Shown: positions 47,301-58,287 of the stretch, piece by piece
Layout: each line of letters begins with the position of its first letter
Numbering within the stretch: the first letter of the stretch is position 1
Origin: Paramoeba atlantica
Taxonomy: Eukaryota; Discosea
Assembly: GCA_977017575.1 (NCBI GenBank)
Contig: CDRNVI010000103.1
Span: 62,001 to 126,000 of the forward strand
Length of the DNA stretch: 64,000 bases
Direction of reading: 5' to 3'
The notes under the pieces: model-generated
Seen by the model: only the letters and a program-made list of their open reading frames with translations
What the model was told of the DNA's origin: nothing
The model's database searches: none
Made by a program: the position numbers and the translations under genes

Positions 47301-48814
47301 CTCCTTCCACGTCGATCGAGAGCGTCCCGAATCCCTACTTCTGTGAAGAAAAAATGTACCAAGCAGTGTACCAAACGTTTCCCCGACATTATGTTGGCAA
47401 TCTTTCCGGTGGAACACCGAGTAATGCCGTAACCTCCGAAAACAACTCTCCTGAAGATAAGGCCTCCCCTTCACTCCACGATGCATTCGTCATGCAGAAC
47501 GGACTGTCTCGCTCACATTCTCCCTCTAAAGAAGCTAAAAACGGCTCCATTTCCTGCCACGAATCCCGCAAAGGTCTTCCCCTACCTCAACTCATGGAGC
47601 GGCTCCCCGAGTTAGCCCGTGAGGCCCTGCATGGGTACTATGGTGGCGCCCAACGTTATTTCTCCAATCGCCCTCGCGACTATCGCATCGTAGAGACCCA
47701 TCCCAGCCAGGCCTCTCTACGCAGTGAGTCTCAGACACAGAAATTAGGTAAAATCCGTCCCTCGGCCATGTTTGTCTGCGTGGTCTACTTGAGAAATGTG
47801 AACCGAGGATTGCAGGAATCTGCGGTTCTCCCCTCACGCCATAAAACCCGGATAAAGACAAATGACGATGTTCATGTGGAGCCAAAGGAGGCCGGGAACA
47901 GGGGAAAACACAATGTTTTGATGGACAAGGCTTCCAAAAGGAGGAATGAGGCGGCGGTTAATGTGAATTTGCTTGAAAGTCGCCCGGTAAAACCTAAAGC
48001 TTGCGATAAAAATCATTTTGAAAATCGCGATCACGGGTCCTCTGAAACGAAAACTGGTGTGTCTGAAACAAACGGGAGCTCAAAAAAATTAACAGCAAGT
48101 CCGCCCTTATTTCACATTTCTGATATTCTAAAGGGAAGCATGTCAGAGGATAATACTTCTAGGGTCTTGTCTGAGCTTCTATTTCCGTCTTCTGTTGAGC
48201 AATTTGCTGAACAATATGTTATGCTTCATAAAATGTCGCCAAATCTTCAACGTAACACGTGTCCAAGAAAGGATATGCTGCGCACTAACTCTTGTGAGAA
48301 TGATAAATTACCGGATACACGACTCGAAAATGCTACGAAAAGCGACTTCATAGAAGAAGTAAAAACCGAAAACGTAGTGCACCGGAAGGAAGAAATGAAC
48401 GTTTCGACTACACCACATAATCCGTCTAGTGTAGAGGTAGATGACACAAGCTCAAATTCCTCAGTTGAAAACTTGAATATCAACCCCAAGAAGAAAGTGT
48501 CGTCCCCTGTTTTGAGTTCTCCGAGCGCGAATTCTGGTTCGGGTGTTGCGCATAACTCAGCACCAGAACTCTATGAGACGGACTTTAGCTTAAGTAAAGC
48601 AACCAAAAGCATTTCAGGCTTACCCGTTCAATCTGCTTTAGCTAGGAATTCACAACACTTGGCGGCTACGCTGTCCCCGTATCTCAATGACACGTGGAGG
48701 TGTGAGTACGACCGGTACGTACGCCACACATTGCGCGGAGTGCTCAAGCCTAAAGGTGAGGAAGATATCGATTTGGATGATGAACTCGCCGAGGAAGGAG
48801 GAGATCTTCTGTAG
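44324..48814 (+). CDS. large repeat protein, kinetoplastid mitochondrial RNA-processing type (inferred)
   Basis: A 1496-aa protein. Short folded blocks are separated by long polar linkers. Several blocks share the pattern of a Leu-rich helical pair followed by a P-x-x-aromatic-x-hydrophobic strand: LLPFLIDHPERYTLRF (~480), LDLILAFRPDLFECC (~797), LREFLKRFPTKFAWKKV (~961), and ALHGYYGGAQRYFSNRPRDYRIV (~1114). Repeats of this winged-helix-like style are typical, as I recall, of proteins of the RNA-editing substrate complex and mitoribosome assembly in kinetoplastids. A CPMCRHAL motif opens the protein and could be part of a zinc knuckle or incidental. No targeting peptide is obvious, so the true start may be elsewhere. 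The C-terminus ends in an acidic tail (EEDIDLDDELAEEGGD). Confidence 0.7.
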   Translation: MLFRCPMCRHALKDRFSKRSLTPSNQDDCIHLRALLRALPGPNSSMIPFYQFLHRLPLTSIRYFASLHSKGLGAFLFEYVRMFDVRKDRLQKTREIRENECRVMATKWKPKQRVDPIQIFDKKATNPTPISRDHTKTSQPPSTLPPTSRTTPSLPPSPLPPPPSLSPASPTTLFSAFSFLRSLQLENETSLHATLADTHSYTLRHRYEMPTLLCFFLHWRLKQQPGWHPADRVSEMYNTLAAHRDQGNRNKTAGDTNETTGDTDEKKDTNHKNSLPVSLFSLPSPFSLRLYLRKGPGSRYATVSPCGFWVCSTSWYLRASRPPPPFPEFDRFMSAAVVTGEGGDAGTESGKDRVGRSSKTGKEVRLVDEDYSSTVRSALPGIVLEKLPQTLSCLLMKEKGPQNIFATQELLQKKEFHTNTSRQIHVQRSGTDLEKSLNLCDFLAPPPAVPLRILVQSLRWAETSELRKSGYTNLLPFLIDHPERYTLRFSEQDRQVTQTADDTKKELESTQSSVAKTVIAETSLSHSHNSFFSDEKESGKCLSKRSSENPSSHSYLLCVVQSTPLLSYRRTLLRMLARGQHWTPIRSFVPLFWVPLIAVEKALPSHVSMLYHRCDGINGLLHVGSGVLLGEIRSAWRKRALILIRKLEMSPTNGNERAEKEGESVKHKDIKEINGKRLHSDERVKEPLGDSSRRLSKVEEDSQFADYLLTPKLLNSISYLLPPNGFITIGALRYQLRQKGMKFDGDRTSAKNSVSIRKYSEQTKPISDPQSSVYKSDASCFSPAHSAWPLDLILAFRPDLFECCPAQGVRKRHALVEKNNIKSRENTKNAELAFFRPPVGERITATLSHVNPCIRVAFSKTLKRQEYKAIALRHGAHYSENDIVEKVYSLLPSNSAQDGINSSFSRASNSSAKADSRFFHESSDLNEAVPLAVISSRLQGLAPGMLEQVLFRHDSLREFLKRFPTKFAWKKVPSLTPGVDIYGVQRYRKLPSSPSTSIESVPNPYFCEEKMYQAVYQTFPRHYVGNLSGGTPSNAVTSENNSPEDKASPSLHDAFVMQNGLSRSHSPSKEAKNGSISCHESRKGLPLPQLMERLPELAREALHGYYGGAQRYFSNRPRDYRIVETHPSQASLRSESQTQKLGKIRPSAMFVCVVYLRNVNRGLQESAVLPSRHKTRIKTNDDVHVEPKEAGNRGKHNVLMDKASKRRNEAAVNVNLLESRPVKPKACDKNHFENRDHGSSETKTGVSETNGSSKKLTASPPLFHISDILKGSMSEDNTSRVLSELLFPSSVEQFAEQYVMLHKMSPNLQRNTCPRKDMLRTNSCENDKLPDTRLENATKSDFIEEVKTENVVHRKEEMNVSTTPHNPSSVEVDDTSSNSSVENLNINPKKKVSSPVLSSPSANSGSGVAHNSAPELYETDFSLSKATKSISGLPVQSALARNSQHLAATLSPYLNDTWRCEYDRYVRHTLRGVLKPKGEEDIDLDDELAEEGGDLL

Positions 48815-49136
48815 AATAGCTACTGTATTCTACATGTTTCGATGCCACAAGGTCTGCGACGGACTACCGTTGGAGATCACTCGAGATCATTTTCGAGCAT
48901 CCGAAGCGCCTGCATATGAAGCATTCGAAGCAGCTGCTAGTGTTGAAAATGGATAAAGGGGGGCATTTACCTGCGTGATATTCATCTGTGATTTTTTCAA
49001 AAATTACAAAATTCTTGTATAATTTTTATTGTGAATCAGTTTGGCAAAATGCACCCGTTCTTGCGATCACTATACAACTGCCTACCTACAACTGTATACA
49101 GAGTTTAGATTTTGTGTCTAACGATTTACTTTTCGC
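48815..49136. other. intergenic, no gene seen
   Basis: 322 bp. A TCGAGATCATTTTCGAGCAT stretch could fold weakly; otherwise AT-rich spacer. Confidence 0.4.
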
Positions 49137-49970
49137 ATGATAGGCTCCATAATACTAACAAACAACAGTGATCTACCTGTCAGCTCTCGCCTGGGGAAAG
49201 TACGAGGGGCAATGCTTTCTCCTGACATACAAATGAACAATTTCGTCTCACGCGTTTGCTCCACTAAGAAGCCTGGCATGTTCAACGAAACTTCCGTATG
49301 TTCGTGGTCAAGAGTTACTTGTGACGAACAGTCACAAGTTAAATCAATCAAATGGGATTTTCTAGCGTTGAGTGGAAATCTTACATGGGAGTTTTTACCT
49401 TCCACCGTCACATGTCTTAAACTAGGTAATAATAATCTCACAGGTGTTCTTCCAACGGCACTCTTACCCGCAGAAATGTCCTACTTAAGCCTCCAGTATA
49501 ATGCTTTTCATGGAAATTTTGATGCTGCATGTCTACCCGTAGCACTAGAAATGCTCTGGTCAGCACACAATTTTTTTTCTGGGGTACTTGATCTTACAGC
49601 GCTGCCTCCCGTGGCAAACACAATTTCTCTAATGCGAAATCTGTTTGAAGGCAAACTCGATTTAACGCTTCTACCCTCATCCTTGTTAGAGCTCTTTTTG
49701 CATCACAATCAATTTTCGGGTGAGGTGGATCTGACGCATCTCCCCCCTCGGTTAAAAACCCTATACTTGATGCAAAATTTGTTGAGCGGTGAATTAATTC
49801 TACAGAATCTTCCAGACTCTCTTCAGAACGTTCACGTCGGATCAAACAGTTTTGTTGGGGAAGTACAACTCAAAAATTTACCTCCTCGTCTACATACGTT
49901 GAATATTTCGAATAACAGCAAACCTTTGGAGATAAACGGTGCACCGTCATCCGTCCTTGTTGTGCGTTGA
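49137..49970 (+). CDS. LRR protein, divergent member
   Basis: A 277-aa protein. The cap differs from the others: RLGKVRGAMLSPDIQMNNFVSRVCS replaces LPQEYEL, and there is no aligned SW. The Cys-Trp-Cys set is kept (SVCSWSRVTCDE). About nine LRRs follow, of which several carry TG or HG in place of FSG. The C-terminal cap (LHTLNISNNSKPLEINGAPSSVLVV) fits neither subfamily exactly. It stands just upstream of the family A element cluster. Confidence 0.85.
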   Translation: MIGSIILTNNSDLPVSSRLGKVRGAMLSPDIQMNNFVSRVCSTKKPGMFNETSVCSWSRVTCDEQSQVKSIKWDFLALSGNLTWEFLPSTVTCLKLGNNNLTGVLPTALLPAEMSYLSLQYNAFHGNFDAACLPVALEMLWSAHNFFSGVLDLTALPPVANTISLMRNLFEGKLDLTLLPSSLLELFLHHNQFSGEVDLTHLPPRLKTLYLMQNLLSGELILQNLPDSLQNVHVGSNSFVGEVQLKNLPPRLHTLNISNNSKPLEINGAPSSVLVVR

Positions 49971-50116
49971 AAAACGTAACCTTGTTAAAAACTAATTAAG
50001 AAGAAGATATTTTCGATTCAGTATTCACTAAAATGATTCATGACTACTGTGCATAATATTTCTTTCAAGCATTACATTATTTCATTACATTCAACACCGA
50101 ATACACAAATAAACAT

Positions 50117-50954
50117 TTAGGCTCTTCGTTAAACGCGGTGTTTGTTTTCAACTTAGAAGTCACTCATTCTGCGCGCTTCGCGTTGAAAACTACCGCCGCG
50201 TTTAACGAAGAGCCTAAAAAAGAAAATTTAGCCTGGAAAACGGAAAGATTATAGCCAAAAATAGCCGATTTTCGGGTAAAAATGGGGTCATTTTCGCGCA
50301 TTTTTGCTCTCAGAGCACTAAATCCGACATTTGCGCGTGGGAAATCACTCGTAGGCATGAATGGAAGCCTACCGAACGTATTGGGTAGAGAATGCGACTC
50401 CAACCATACCATTATTTCGACACAAAAATGCCCCTTGGGGTCCGAAAAATACTTGTTCACCTTTTTTAGTCAAAATGTGTCATTTTGAGGGGCGCACCAC
50501 GGTTCGAAGAAGGGATACCTTGCGAAAGCAACTGCGGAGAAAGCTAGTGTAGGTCCCAAACTATCAAAATCCAACTGGGGAAACGATTTTGGAAAAATAT
50601 GTTTTTTGCCATTTTTTTCGCCAAGTTGAAATTTTTTTCAAATTTTTTTTTCCGAAAAAATCCGAACTTGTCGGACGCGTCCTGCAGATACGCGGGGGGG
50701 CCACCCCCGGGTAGGGGGGTGGAAAATGCGCGCCAAGACCCCGGCTACCCTTTCTGCGGTATTTTTTCGAAAACTAATTTTTTCGAAAAGATTTGCTCGA
50801 CCATGACCCCCCCCTGGACCCCCCATTTTTTTCAAATTCGACCATGACCCCCCTGGACCCCCCCCCATGGACCCCCCATTTTTTTCAAATTTTTTTTTCA
50901 GTTTTGGACCACCGGAGCCCCCTTTTATATTTTTTTCTTCTATTATATTACTAG
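50117..50954 (-). mobile_element. family A foldback element, inverted copy
   Basis: Reads AGGCTCTTCGTTAAACGCGG at 50118 and the partner arm at about 50196-50215, then the whole family A body in reverse order, ending in the A-rich ..TATTATATTACTA. The 5' terminal hairpin (GCGGTGGTTGT) is missing. A duplicated CATGACCCCCCTGGACCCCCC stretch (50800-50880) marks internal repeat growth. Confidence 0.85.
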
Positions 50955-51005
50955 ACCATTCGACCAAGAAAAGCCCACCGGTTCGACGGTGCTAACGTTA
51001 GGTGT

Positions 51006-51150
51006 ATTGCGGTGGTTGTTTAACTACCGCTGTACCCTCGCTTATTAAAAAAAGTGAACAAATTTTTCACCCCCACGTGGGGGTGACCCCCCCTGGTATC
51101 CGCAGGATGGGTCCGCCAAGTTCGGATTTTTCACGAAAAAAAAGTTAGAA
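51006..51150 (+). mobile_element. family A element, internally deleted copy
   Basis: TTGCGGTGGTTGTTTAACTACCGC and ..CGCTTATTAAAAAAAGTGAAC join directly to CACGTGGGGGTGACCCCCCC and TCCGCAGGATGGGTCCGCCAAG, so the middle is deleted and the 3' half is missing. Confidence 0.75.
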
Positions 51151-51171
51151 AAAATTCTAGGCGGGATCCTA

Positions 51172-51384
51172 GGCGCTCCCACCCAGAGTCACCCCTCTAA
51201 GCACAATGTATTATTAACGTGTATTACATGCCGAAACCCTCGTTTAAGTCCTGCAGAATAACAATTCCAGTAACATGATTTCTGTATCTTCCGATTGAAG
51301 CAAAAAATATTAAGAAGCTAAGGAAGAAAATTTTGACGAAAGATATCCTTGGCGCTCCCACCCAGAGTCACCCCACTAAGTATG
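51172..51384 (+). repeat. direct repeat pair GGCGCTCCCACCCAGAGTCACCCC
   Basis: The sequence GGCGCTCCCACCCAGAGTCA.CCC.CTAAG occurs at 51172-51203 and 51351-51382, about 179 bp apart, with unrelated AT-rich DNA between them. The right copy ends directly against the family A element at 51390. Confidence 0.7.
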
Positions 51385-51389
51385 ACAGG

Positions 51390-52280
51390 TTGCGGTGGTT
51401 GTAAAACTACCGCTCTACACTCGATTATTGAAAAAAAGTGAACAAAAACAGTGAAAATATAAAGGGGAACACAGTAATATAATAGAAGAAAAAAATATAA
51501 AAGGGGGCTCCGGTGGTCCAAAACTGAAAAAAAAATTTGAAAAAAATGGGGGGTCCATGGGGGGGGTCCAGGGGGCGGGGGGCATGGTCGAGCAAATTTT
51601 TTCGAAAAAATTAGTTTTCGAAAAAAAACCGCAGAAAGGGTAGCCGGGGTCTTGGCGCGCATTTTCCACCCCCCTACCCTGGGGTGACCCCCCCGCGTAT
51701 CCGCAGGACGGGTCCGCCAAGTTCGGATTTTTTCGGAAAAAAAGTTTTGAAAAAAATTTCAACTTGGCGAAAAAAATGACAAAAAAAATATTTTTCCAAA
51801 ATCGTTTCCCCTATTGTATTTTGATAGTTTGGGACCTACACTAGCTTTCTCCGCAGTTGTTTTCGCAAGGTATCCCTTCTTCGAACTGTGGTGCGCCCCC
51901 CAAAATGACCCATTTTTGACTAAAAAAGGTGAAAAAGTATTTTTCGGACCTAAAGGGGCATTTTTGTGTCGAAAGAATGGTATGGTTGGAGTCGCATTCT
52001 CTACCCAATACGTTCGGTAGGCTTTCATTCATGCCTGCGAGTGATTTCCCACGCGCAAATGTCGGATTTAGTGCTCTGAGAGCAAAAATATGCGAAAATG
52101 ACCCCATTTGTACCCGAAATTCGGCCATTTTTGGCTATAATCTTTCCGTTTTCCAGGCTAAATTTTCTTTTTTAGGCTCTTCGTTAAACGCGGCGGTAGT
52201 TTTCAACGCGAAGCGCGCAGCATGAGTGACTTCTAAGTTGAAAGCAACCACCGCGTTTAACGAAGAGCCTAAAAAAGAAA
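51390..52280 (+). mobile_element. family A foldback element, complete copy
   Basis: 891 bp. The 5' end is a small hairpin (GCGGTGGTT gtaaa ACTACCGC). The 3' end is a ~97-bp foldback with 20-bp outer arms AGGCTCTTCGTTAAACGCGG / CCGCGTTTAACGAAGAGCCT (52174-52270), whose inner bases repeat the GCGGTGGTT/GTTTTCAAC motifs of the 5' hairpin. Between them are A/T runs (TTCGAAAAAATTAGTTTTCGAAAA, itself palindromic) and a GGGGGTGACCCCCC palindrome. Reading frames are conserved between copies only because the DNA is; no protein is credible. A non-autonomous DNA element. Confidence 0.9.
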
Positions 52281-52298
52281 ATTATTATTAAGTTGTCA

Positions 52299-53182
52299 AT
52301 TGCGGTGGTTGTAAAACTACCGCTCTACACTCGATTATTGAAAAAAAAGTAAACAAAAACAGTGAAAATATAAAGGGGAACACAGTAATATAATAGAAGA
52401 AAAAAATATAAAAGGGGGCTCCGGTGGTCCAAAACTGAAAAAAAAAATTGAAAAAAATGGGGGGTCCAGGGGGGGGGTCCAGGGGGGGGGGCATGGTCGA
52501 GCAAATTTTTTCGAAAAAATTAGTTTTCGAAAAAAAACCGCAGAAAGGGTAGCCGGGGTCTTGGCGCGCATTTTCCACCCCCCTACCCGGGGGTGACCCC
52601 CCCGCGTATCCGCAGGACGGGTCCGCCATGTTCGGATATTTTCGGAAAAAAAAAATTGAAAAAAATTTCAACTTGGCGAAAAAAATGACAAAAAAATATT
52701 TTTCCAAAATCGTTTCCCCTATTGTATTTTGATAGTTTGGGACCTACACTAGCTTTCTCCGCAGTTGTTTTCGCAAGGTATCCCTTCTTCGAACTGTGGT
52801 GCGCCCCCCAAAATGACCCATTTTTGACTAAAAAAGGTGAAAAAGTATTTTTCGGACCTAAAGGGGCATTTTTGTGTCGAAAGAATGGTATGGTTGGAGT
52901 CGCATTCTCTACCCAATACGTTCGGTAGGCTTTCATTCATGCCTGCGAGTGATTTCCCACGCGCAAATGTCGGATTTAGTGCTCTGAGAGCAAAAATATG
53001 CGAAAATGACCCCATTTGTACCCGAAATTCGGCCATTTTTGGCTATAATCTTTCCGTTTTCCAGGCTAAATTTTCTTTTTTAGGCTCTTCGTTAAACGCG
53101 GCGGTAGTTTTCAACGCGAAGCGCTCAGCATGAGTGACTTCTAAGTTGAAAACAACCACCGCGTTTAACGAAGAGCCTAAAA
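52299..53182 (+). mobile_element. family A foldback element, complete copy in tandem
   Basis: Almost identical to the preceding copy (the 52174-52270 region corresponds to 53083-53179) and in the same orientation, separated by only 18 bp (attattattaagttgtca). The right flank (AAATTATTATTGAG) repeats the ATTATTATT spacer, so the spacer may be a target duplication or a recombination product. Confidence 0.9.
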
Positions 53183-53289
53183 TTATTATTGAGTTTCAAC
53201 AACTTAATATTATTCCGTCCCCCGGTTTACTTTTTTGGTCAGTTTTATCTTTTCCTCCAACTTTTTAGACAATTATTTCTATTTTTGCT

Positions 53290-53476
53290 TCAGAAAACGT
53301 CTTAAACGCTTATTTGGGTTACCCCCGAGGCCCACGACATGCGGACACTCACCCCCTACCCCCTATACGCTTCCTGTGGGGCTCCCGATCCAAATCTCTC
53401 TTACTGGGGGTCAGTCCAAAAGGGTCAAATCTCTCTTACTGGGGGGTACCTTACTGGGGAGGTATACGGTATCTGA
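53290..53476 (+). repeat. family H repeat, copy 5
   Basis: AACGCTTATTTGGGTTACCCC, CGGACACTCACCCCCTACCCC, CAAATCTCTCTTACTGGGGG twice and GAGGTATACGGTATC. The best-matching partner is at 31610. Confidence 0.75.
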
Positions 53477-53577
53477 TCTATCCCTGTAGATCATCTACAG
53501 TGAGGTTAAACCTCCTGCATAGTCAATTTTTATTTGAGTACCGGAAATACATACGAAATGTAAAACAAGATTTATAA

Positions 53578-55491
<1,914 letters not shown>

Positions 55492-55961
55492 AAAATGTCT
55501 AGTAAAGGGTGTGTGGAATAAATGGTGTCCTTTTGTTGCTATTTTTAGTCGAAAAATATGAAATTAACATAGTGAATCGTGTTGAATTATTGTCATGATT
55601 GTCAAATTTGAGAAAGGATCAAAAGGGAAGAAACGTAAAATTAGCGAACATGCTGTGACTGCATGTGTTTTTGTTTATTTGCCAATTCTTTCACCTAAAG
55701 TTGAGTTTCACTATCTTTTGCTTGTTTTACATTTCGTATCTCCATTTTCATGAAGATATTAAAACCTGAGCTTTTTTATTATGCGTCTATCGTAAAACAT
55801 TCATTCTTACACCATGTACCACCGTTTCAATGATTTATTATGTAAAACTATTTTTATCTCATTAGGCGCTTCCTGTAAATCTCGCTATGGACATCATTAC
55901 AGGCTCATTGCAGTTTTAAAAGGAATACTACAAGTACATTATTTACAGATACAACTTTACC
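55492..55961. other. intergenic, no gene seen
   Basis: 470 bp, AT-rich, no recognised element or hairpin. Confidence 0.5.
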
Positions 55962-56600
55962 ATGCTTATTCCTTGTGCTGACACATCTATCTCTCGCAGC
56001 CGAGTTGCCCGAGTACGCATCCAATCACTTCCTCCCTCATTCCAACTTGCGCGCTTCATAAAAAACATATCGAACCCCTTAATATCATGGCATGAGGATA
56101 ACGAACTAGGCAAGTGGGAAGGAGTTCAACGCCATCCTTTGAATTATTTATGTCAATGGCAAATTCTCTGGTCTGGTCGAAAGTTACAGGGAACATTTCC
56201 TGATTGGAGTTGTCTTCCGGAGACGGTGACGACACTGCACCTCGGCATGCGCACTACAATAGGGCTTACACATTACAACTACCTAACGGGGTCCGTAAAC
56301 TTTGGAGCCTTACATCATAAACTTGAATATCTTTCCCTTTCTGGGAATTCATTTTATGGTACTTTCGACGCAGAACATCTCCCTTCTTCTTTGCGCTGTC
56401 TTGAATTGGAGGATAACAATTTTGAAGGAATTCTATGTTTGACCGCTTTACCCCGGAATATGTACAAAATTACCTTGCAAGGAAATCAGTTCTCTGGAAA
56501 AGTGTCGTTTGAGGCTCTTCCAAAGACATTACATAGACTTACGATTTCCACAGGAATGGATATTCAAGGCTCCATTCCTAGCTGTGTAGATTTTGCGTAG
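55962..56600 (+). CDS. LRR protein, both cap cysteines lost
   Basis: A 212-aa protein. Leader MLIPCADTSISRSRVARVRIQSLPPSFQLARFIKNI aligns with the family start. The cap reads SWHEDNELGKWEGVQRHP, where both Cys are gone but Trp and Gly remain, followed by an insertion (LNYLCQWQ). Five or six LRRs follow, including one stretched unit (LHLGMRTTIGLTHYNYLTGSVNFG). The C-cap (LPKTLHRLTISTGMDIQGSIPS) resembles the subfamily B members at 9508 and 29839. Loss of both Cys suggests the cap pair is not essential. Confidence 0.82.
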   Translation: MLIPCADTSISRSRVARVRIQSLPPSFQLARFIKNISNPLISWHEDNELGKWEGVQRHPLNYLCQWQILWSGRKLQGTFPDWSCLPETVTTLHLGMRTTIGLTHYNYLTGSVNFGALHHKLEYLSLSGNSFYGTFDAEHLPSSLRCLELEDNNFEGILCLTALPRNMYKITLQGNQFSGKVSFEALPKTLHRLTISTGMDIQGSIPSCVDFA

Positions 56601-57230
56601 ATTTTTATTTTGCCACGCTAAACAATTGTTTCTCACCTCTTTTTTTCTACCTACTCCCCTGTTCAAAAAGAAGGAAAATGTATTTTGATTGTTATTTTCC
56701 CTTCTCCTTTTTTTGTCCTTTCTTCATCTTTATCGGTCATTTAAGTTCTTCTTCTCTTATACAATGGAGGGTTATTACTTCCAACGTAACCAAACTCAAG
56801 AGATCACAAAGTTCTGGGCCAGTGAGTATGCTACTCGCGAATCAAGCAAAACATACAGTCAGCTAAAAAACCTTTCGAATGTTTTGAATTTTTTTTGTAC
56901 ACATCTATTGACTAAATAACACCGTTGCACTGGTAACTTGTTCTAGTAGTGTAGGCATGATTGTTACCTAATAGTACCCATAGATAGTTCATCTCAGTTC
57001 GTTCTACCAAAGAAATAATAATGAATATATAAAAAATTGTATCCGAAATTTTTTTGCTACCTGTTATAGAGAAAACCCAAAAATTAGATGAAAAGCAATT
57101 CCCTATTAACTAACCAATTCGTTAGTTACCCAACCTCCTCAATTCATCTACTCCTTTCTAAAACTCATTTCCAAAAACAAATACACACAAAACGATCCCT
57201 ACACCTTTTTTTCCTTCCTTTTTTCCTCCC
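56601..57230. other. intergenic, no gene seen
   Basis: 630 bp. Short frames (e.g. 56678-56866) are T-rich and not credible. A C/T-rich leader begins at about 57205. Confidence 0.5.
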
Positions 57231-57992
57231 ATGCCTTTCCCCTTTCCCTCCCCCTTTCCCTCCCTTCTTGTCCTCACCAAGGACACCTCCCCCTCCCCTC
57301 CCTCCTCCTCCTCCTCCTCCCATTCCCGTCTCGGGAAACTCCGCGCGGCCTCCGCGCCCCCGGAGTACCAACTCACCCTTCTCATCGCGGATCTCCAACA
57401 CAACCAATCCACCTGGGTCACCGAGACCCCCGCCGCCTCCTGGCGCGGCATCACGCTCCACGAAGCCAACCCCGGGGAGATTGTCGAGATCCAGTGGGAG
57501 GGGTTCGGTCTCCGCGGGTCGCTTAACTGGGCCCACCTCCCCAAAACCTTAACCAAGTTGGATCTCTCCCTCAACAGTATTGAGGGCTGTGTGGAGACCT
57601 CACTGCTGCCACCCCCGCTGGTGGAGCTGGACCTGAAACGGAATTACTTTTTCCGTAGTCTGGATCTAACCGTGCTCCCCGGGGGGCTACGCACGGCAGA
57701 GTTTGGGGTGAATAATTTATCCGGACCGGTGGCGTTGCACGCGCTTCCGCGTGCGATGCGGTTCTTGTCGTTGGAGGGGAATAAGTTAAACGGGGAGGTG
57801 AGTTTGCGAGGGCTTCCGCATCATTTGCGGACGCTCTTGTTGCGGGATAATTTGTTTACGGGGGAAGTGAATCTTGAGGGGATGCACGAGGGATTGGATG
57901 TTAATTTGTCCGGGAATCGGTTTACGGGGTATCTTCCAAAAGGAGATCTTCCGAATGGTGTTGCGTGGGGAAAACAAGACGAAGTAGAGTGA
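57231..57992 (+). CDS. LRR protein of the GC-rich, skewed gene class
   Basis: A 253-aa protein: MPFPFPSPFPSLLVLTKDTSPSPPSSSSSSHSRLGKLRAASAPPEYQLTLLIADL, then the cap TWVTETPAASWRGITLHEA, where both Cys are replaced (Ala and Leu). Eight LRRs follow (LPxxLxxLxL..N with LSG, LNGEVSLRGLP, FTGEVNLEG). The last turn ends in a plain tail. Its leader is C-rich and its 3' half G-rich like the housekeeping genes, unlike all other LRR members. It may be the ancestral copy or one moved into, or adapted to, that class. Confidence 0.88.
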   Translation: MPFPFPSPFPSLLVLTKDTSPSPPSSSSSSHSRLGKLRAASAPPEYQLTLLIADLQHNQSTWVTETPAASWRGITLHEANPGEIVEIQWEGFGLRGSLNWAHLPKTLTKLDLSLNSIEGCVETSLLPPPLVELDLKRNYFFRSLDLTVLPGGLRTAEFGVNNLSGPVALHALPRAMRFLSLEGNKLNGEVSLRGLPHHLRTLLLRDNLFTGEVNLEGMHEGLDVNLSGNRFTGYLPKGDLPNGVAWGKQDEVE

Positions 57993-58287
57993 CACGGACG
58001 AAGCATTAAGAAATACCTTTCTTGAGATACGTTCTTTAATTTCAGTTTTTTGTACAGATCACGAAACAAAGACCCGGTTAAGGCTAACCCGTAGCTCGTT
58101 ATTATATCAAAGGTACAATAAACCGGACGGTGGTTTAAGCTTTCAATAAGCTAATATTGTATTCGAACGCTTCACCTCAACTTTTGTCAAATGAGAAATT
58201 GTGAATCAATATTTTAAACAAATCTAATTTATTTCTCTCCCTGTAGCTCTTAGCATAAAGGTTTTTAGATACGTAAATCTTAGCAGT
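57993..58287. other. spacer with a solo family E end
   Basis: AATAAACCGGACGGTGGTTTA at 58115-58135 is a lone right end of the family E element. Nothing else was found. Confidence 0.55.
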
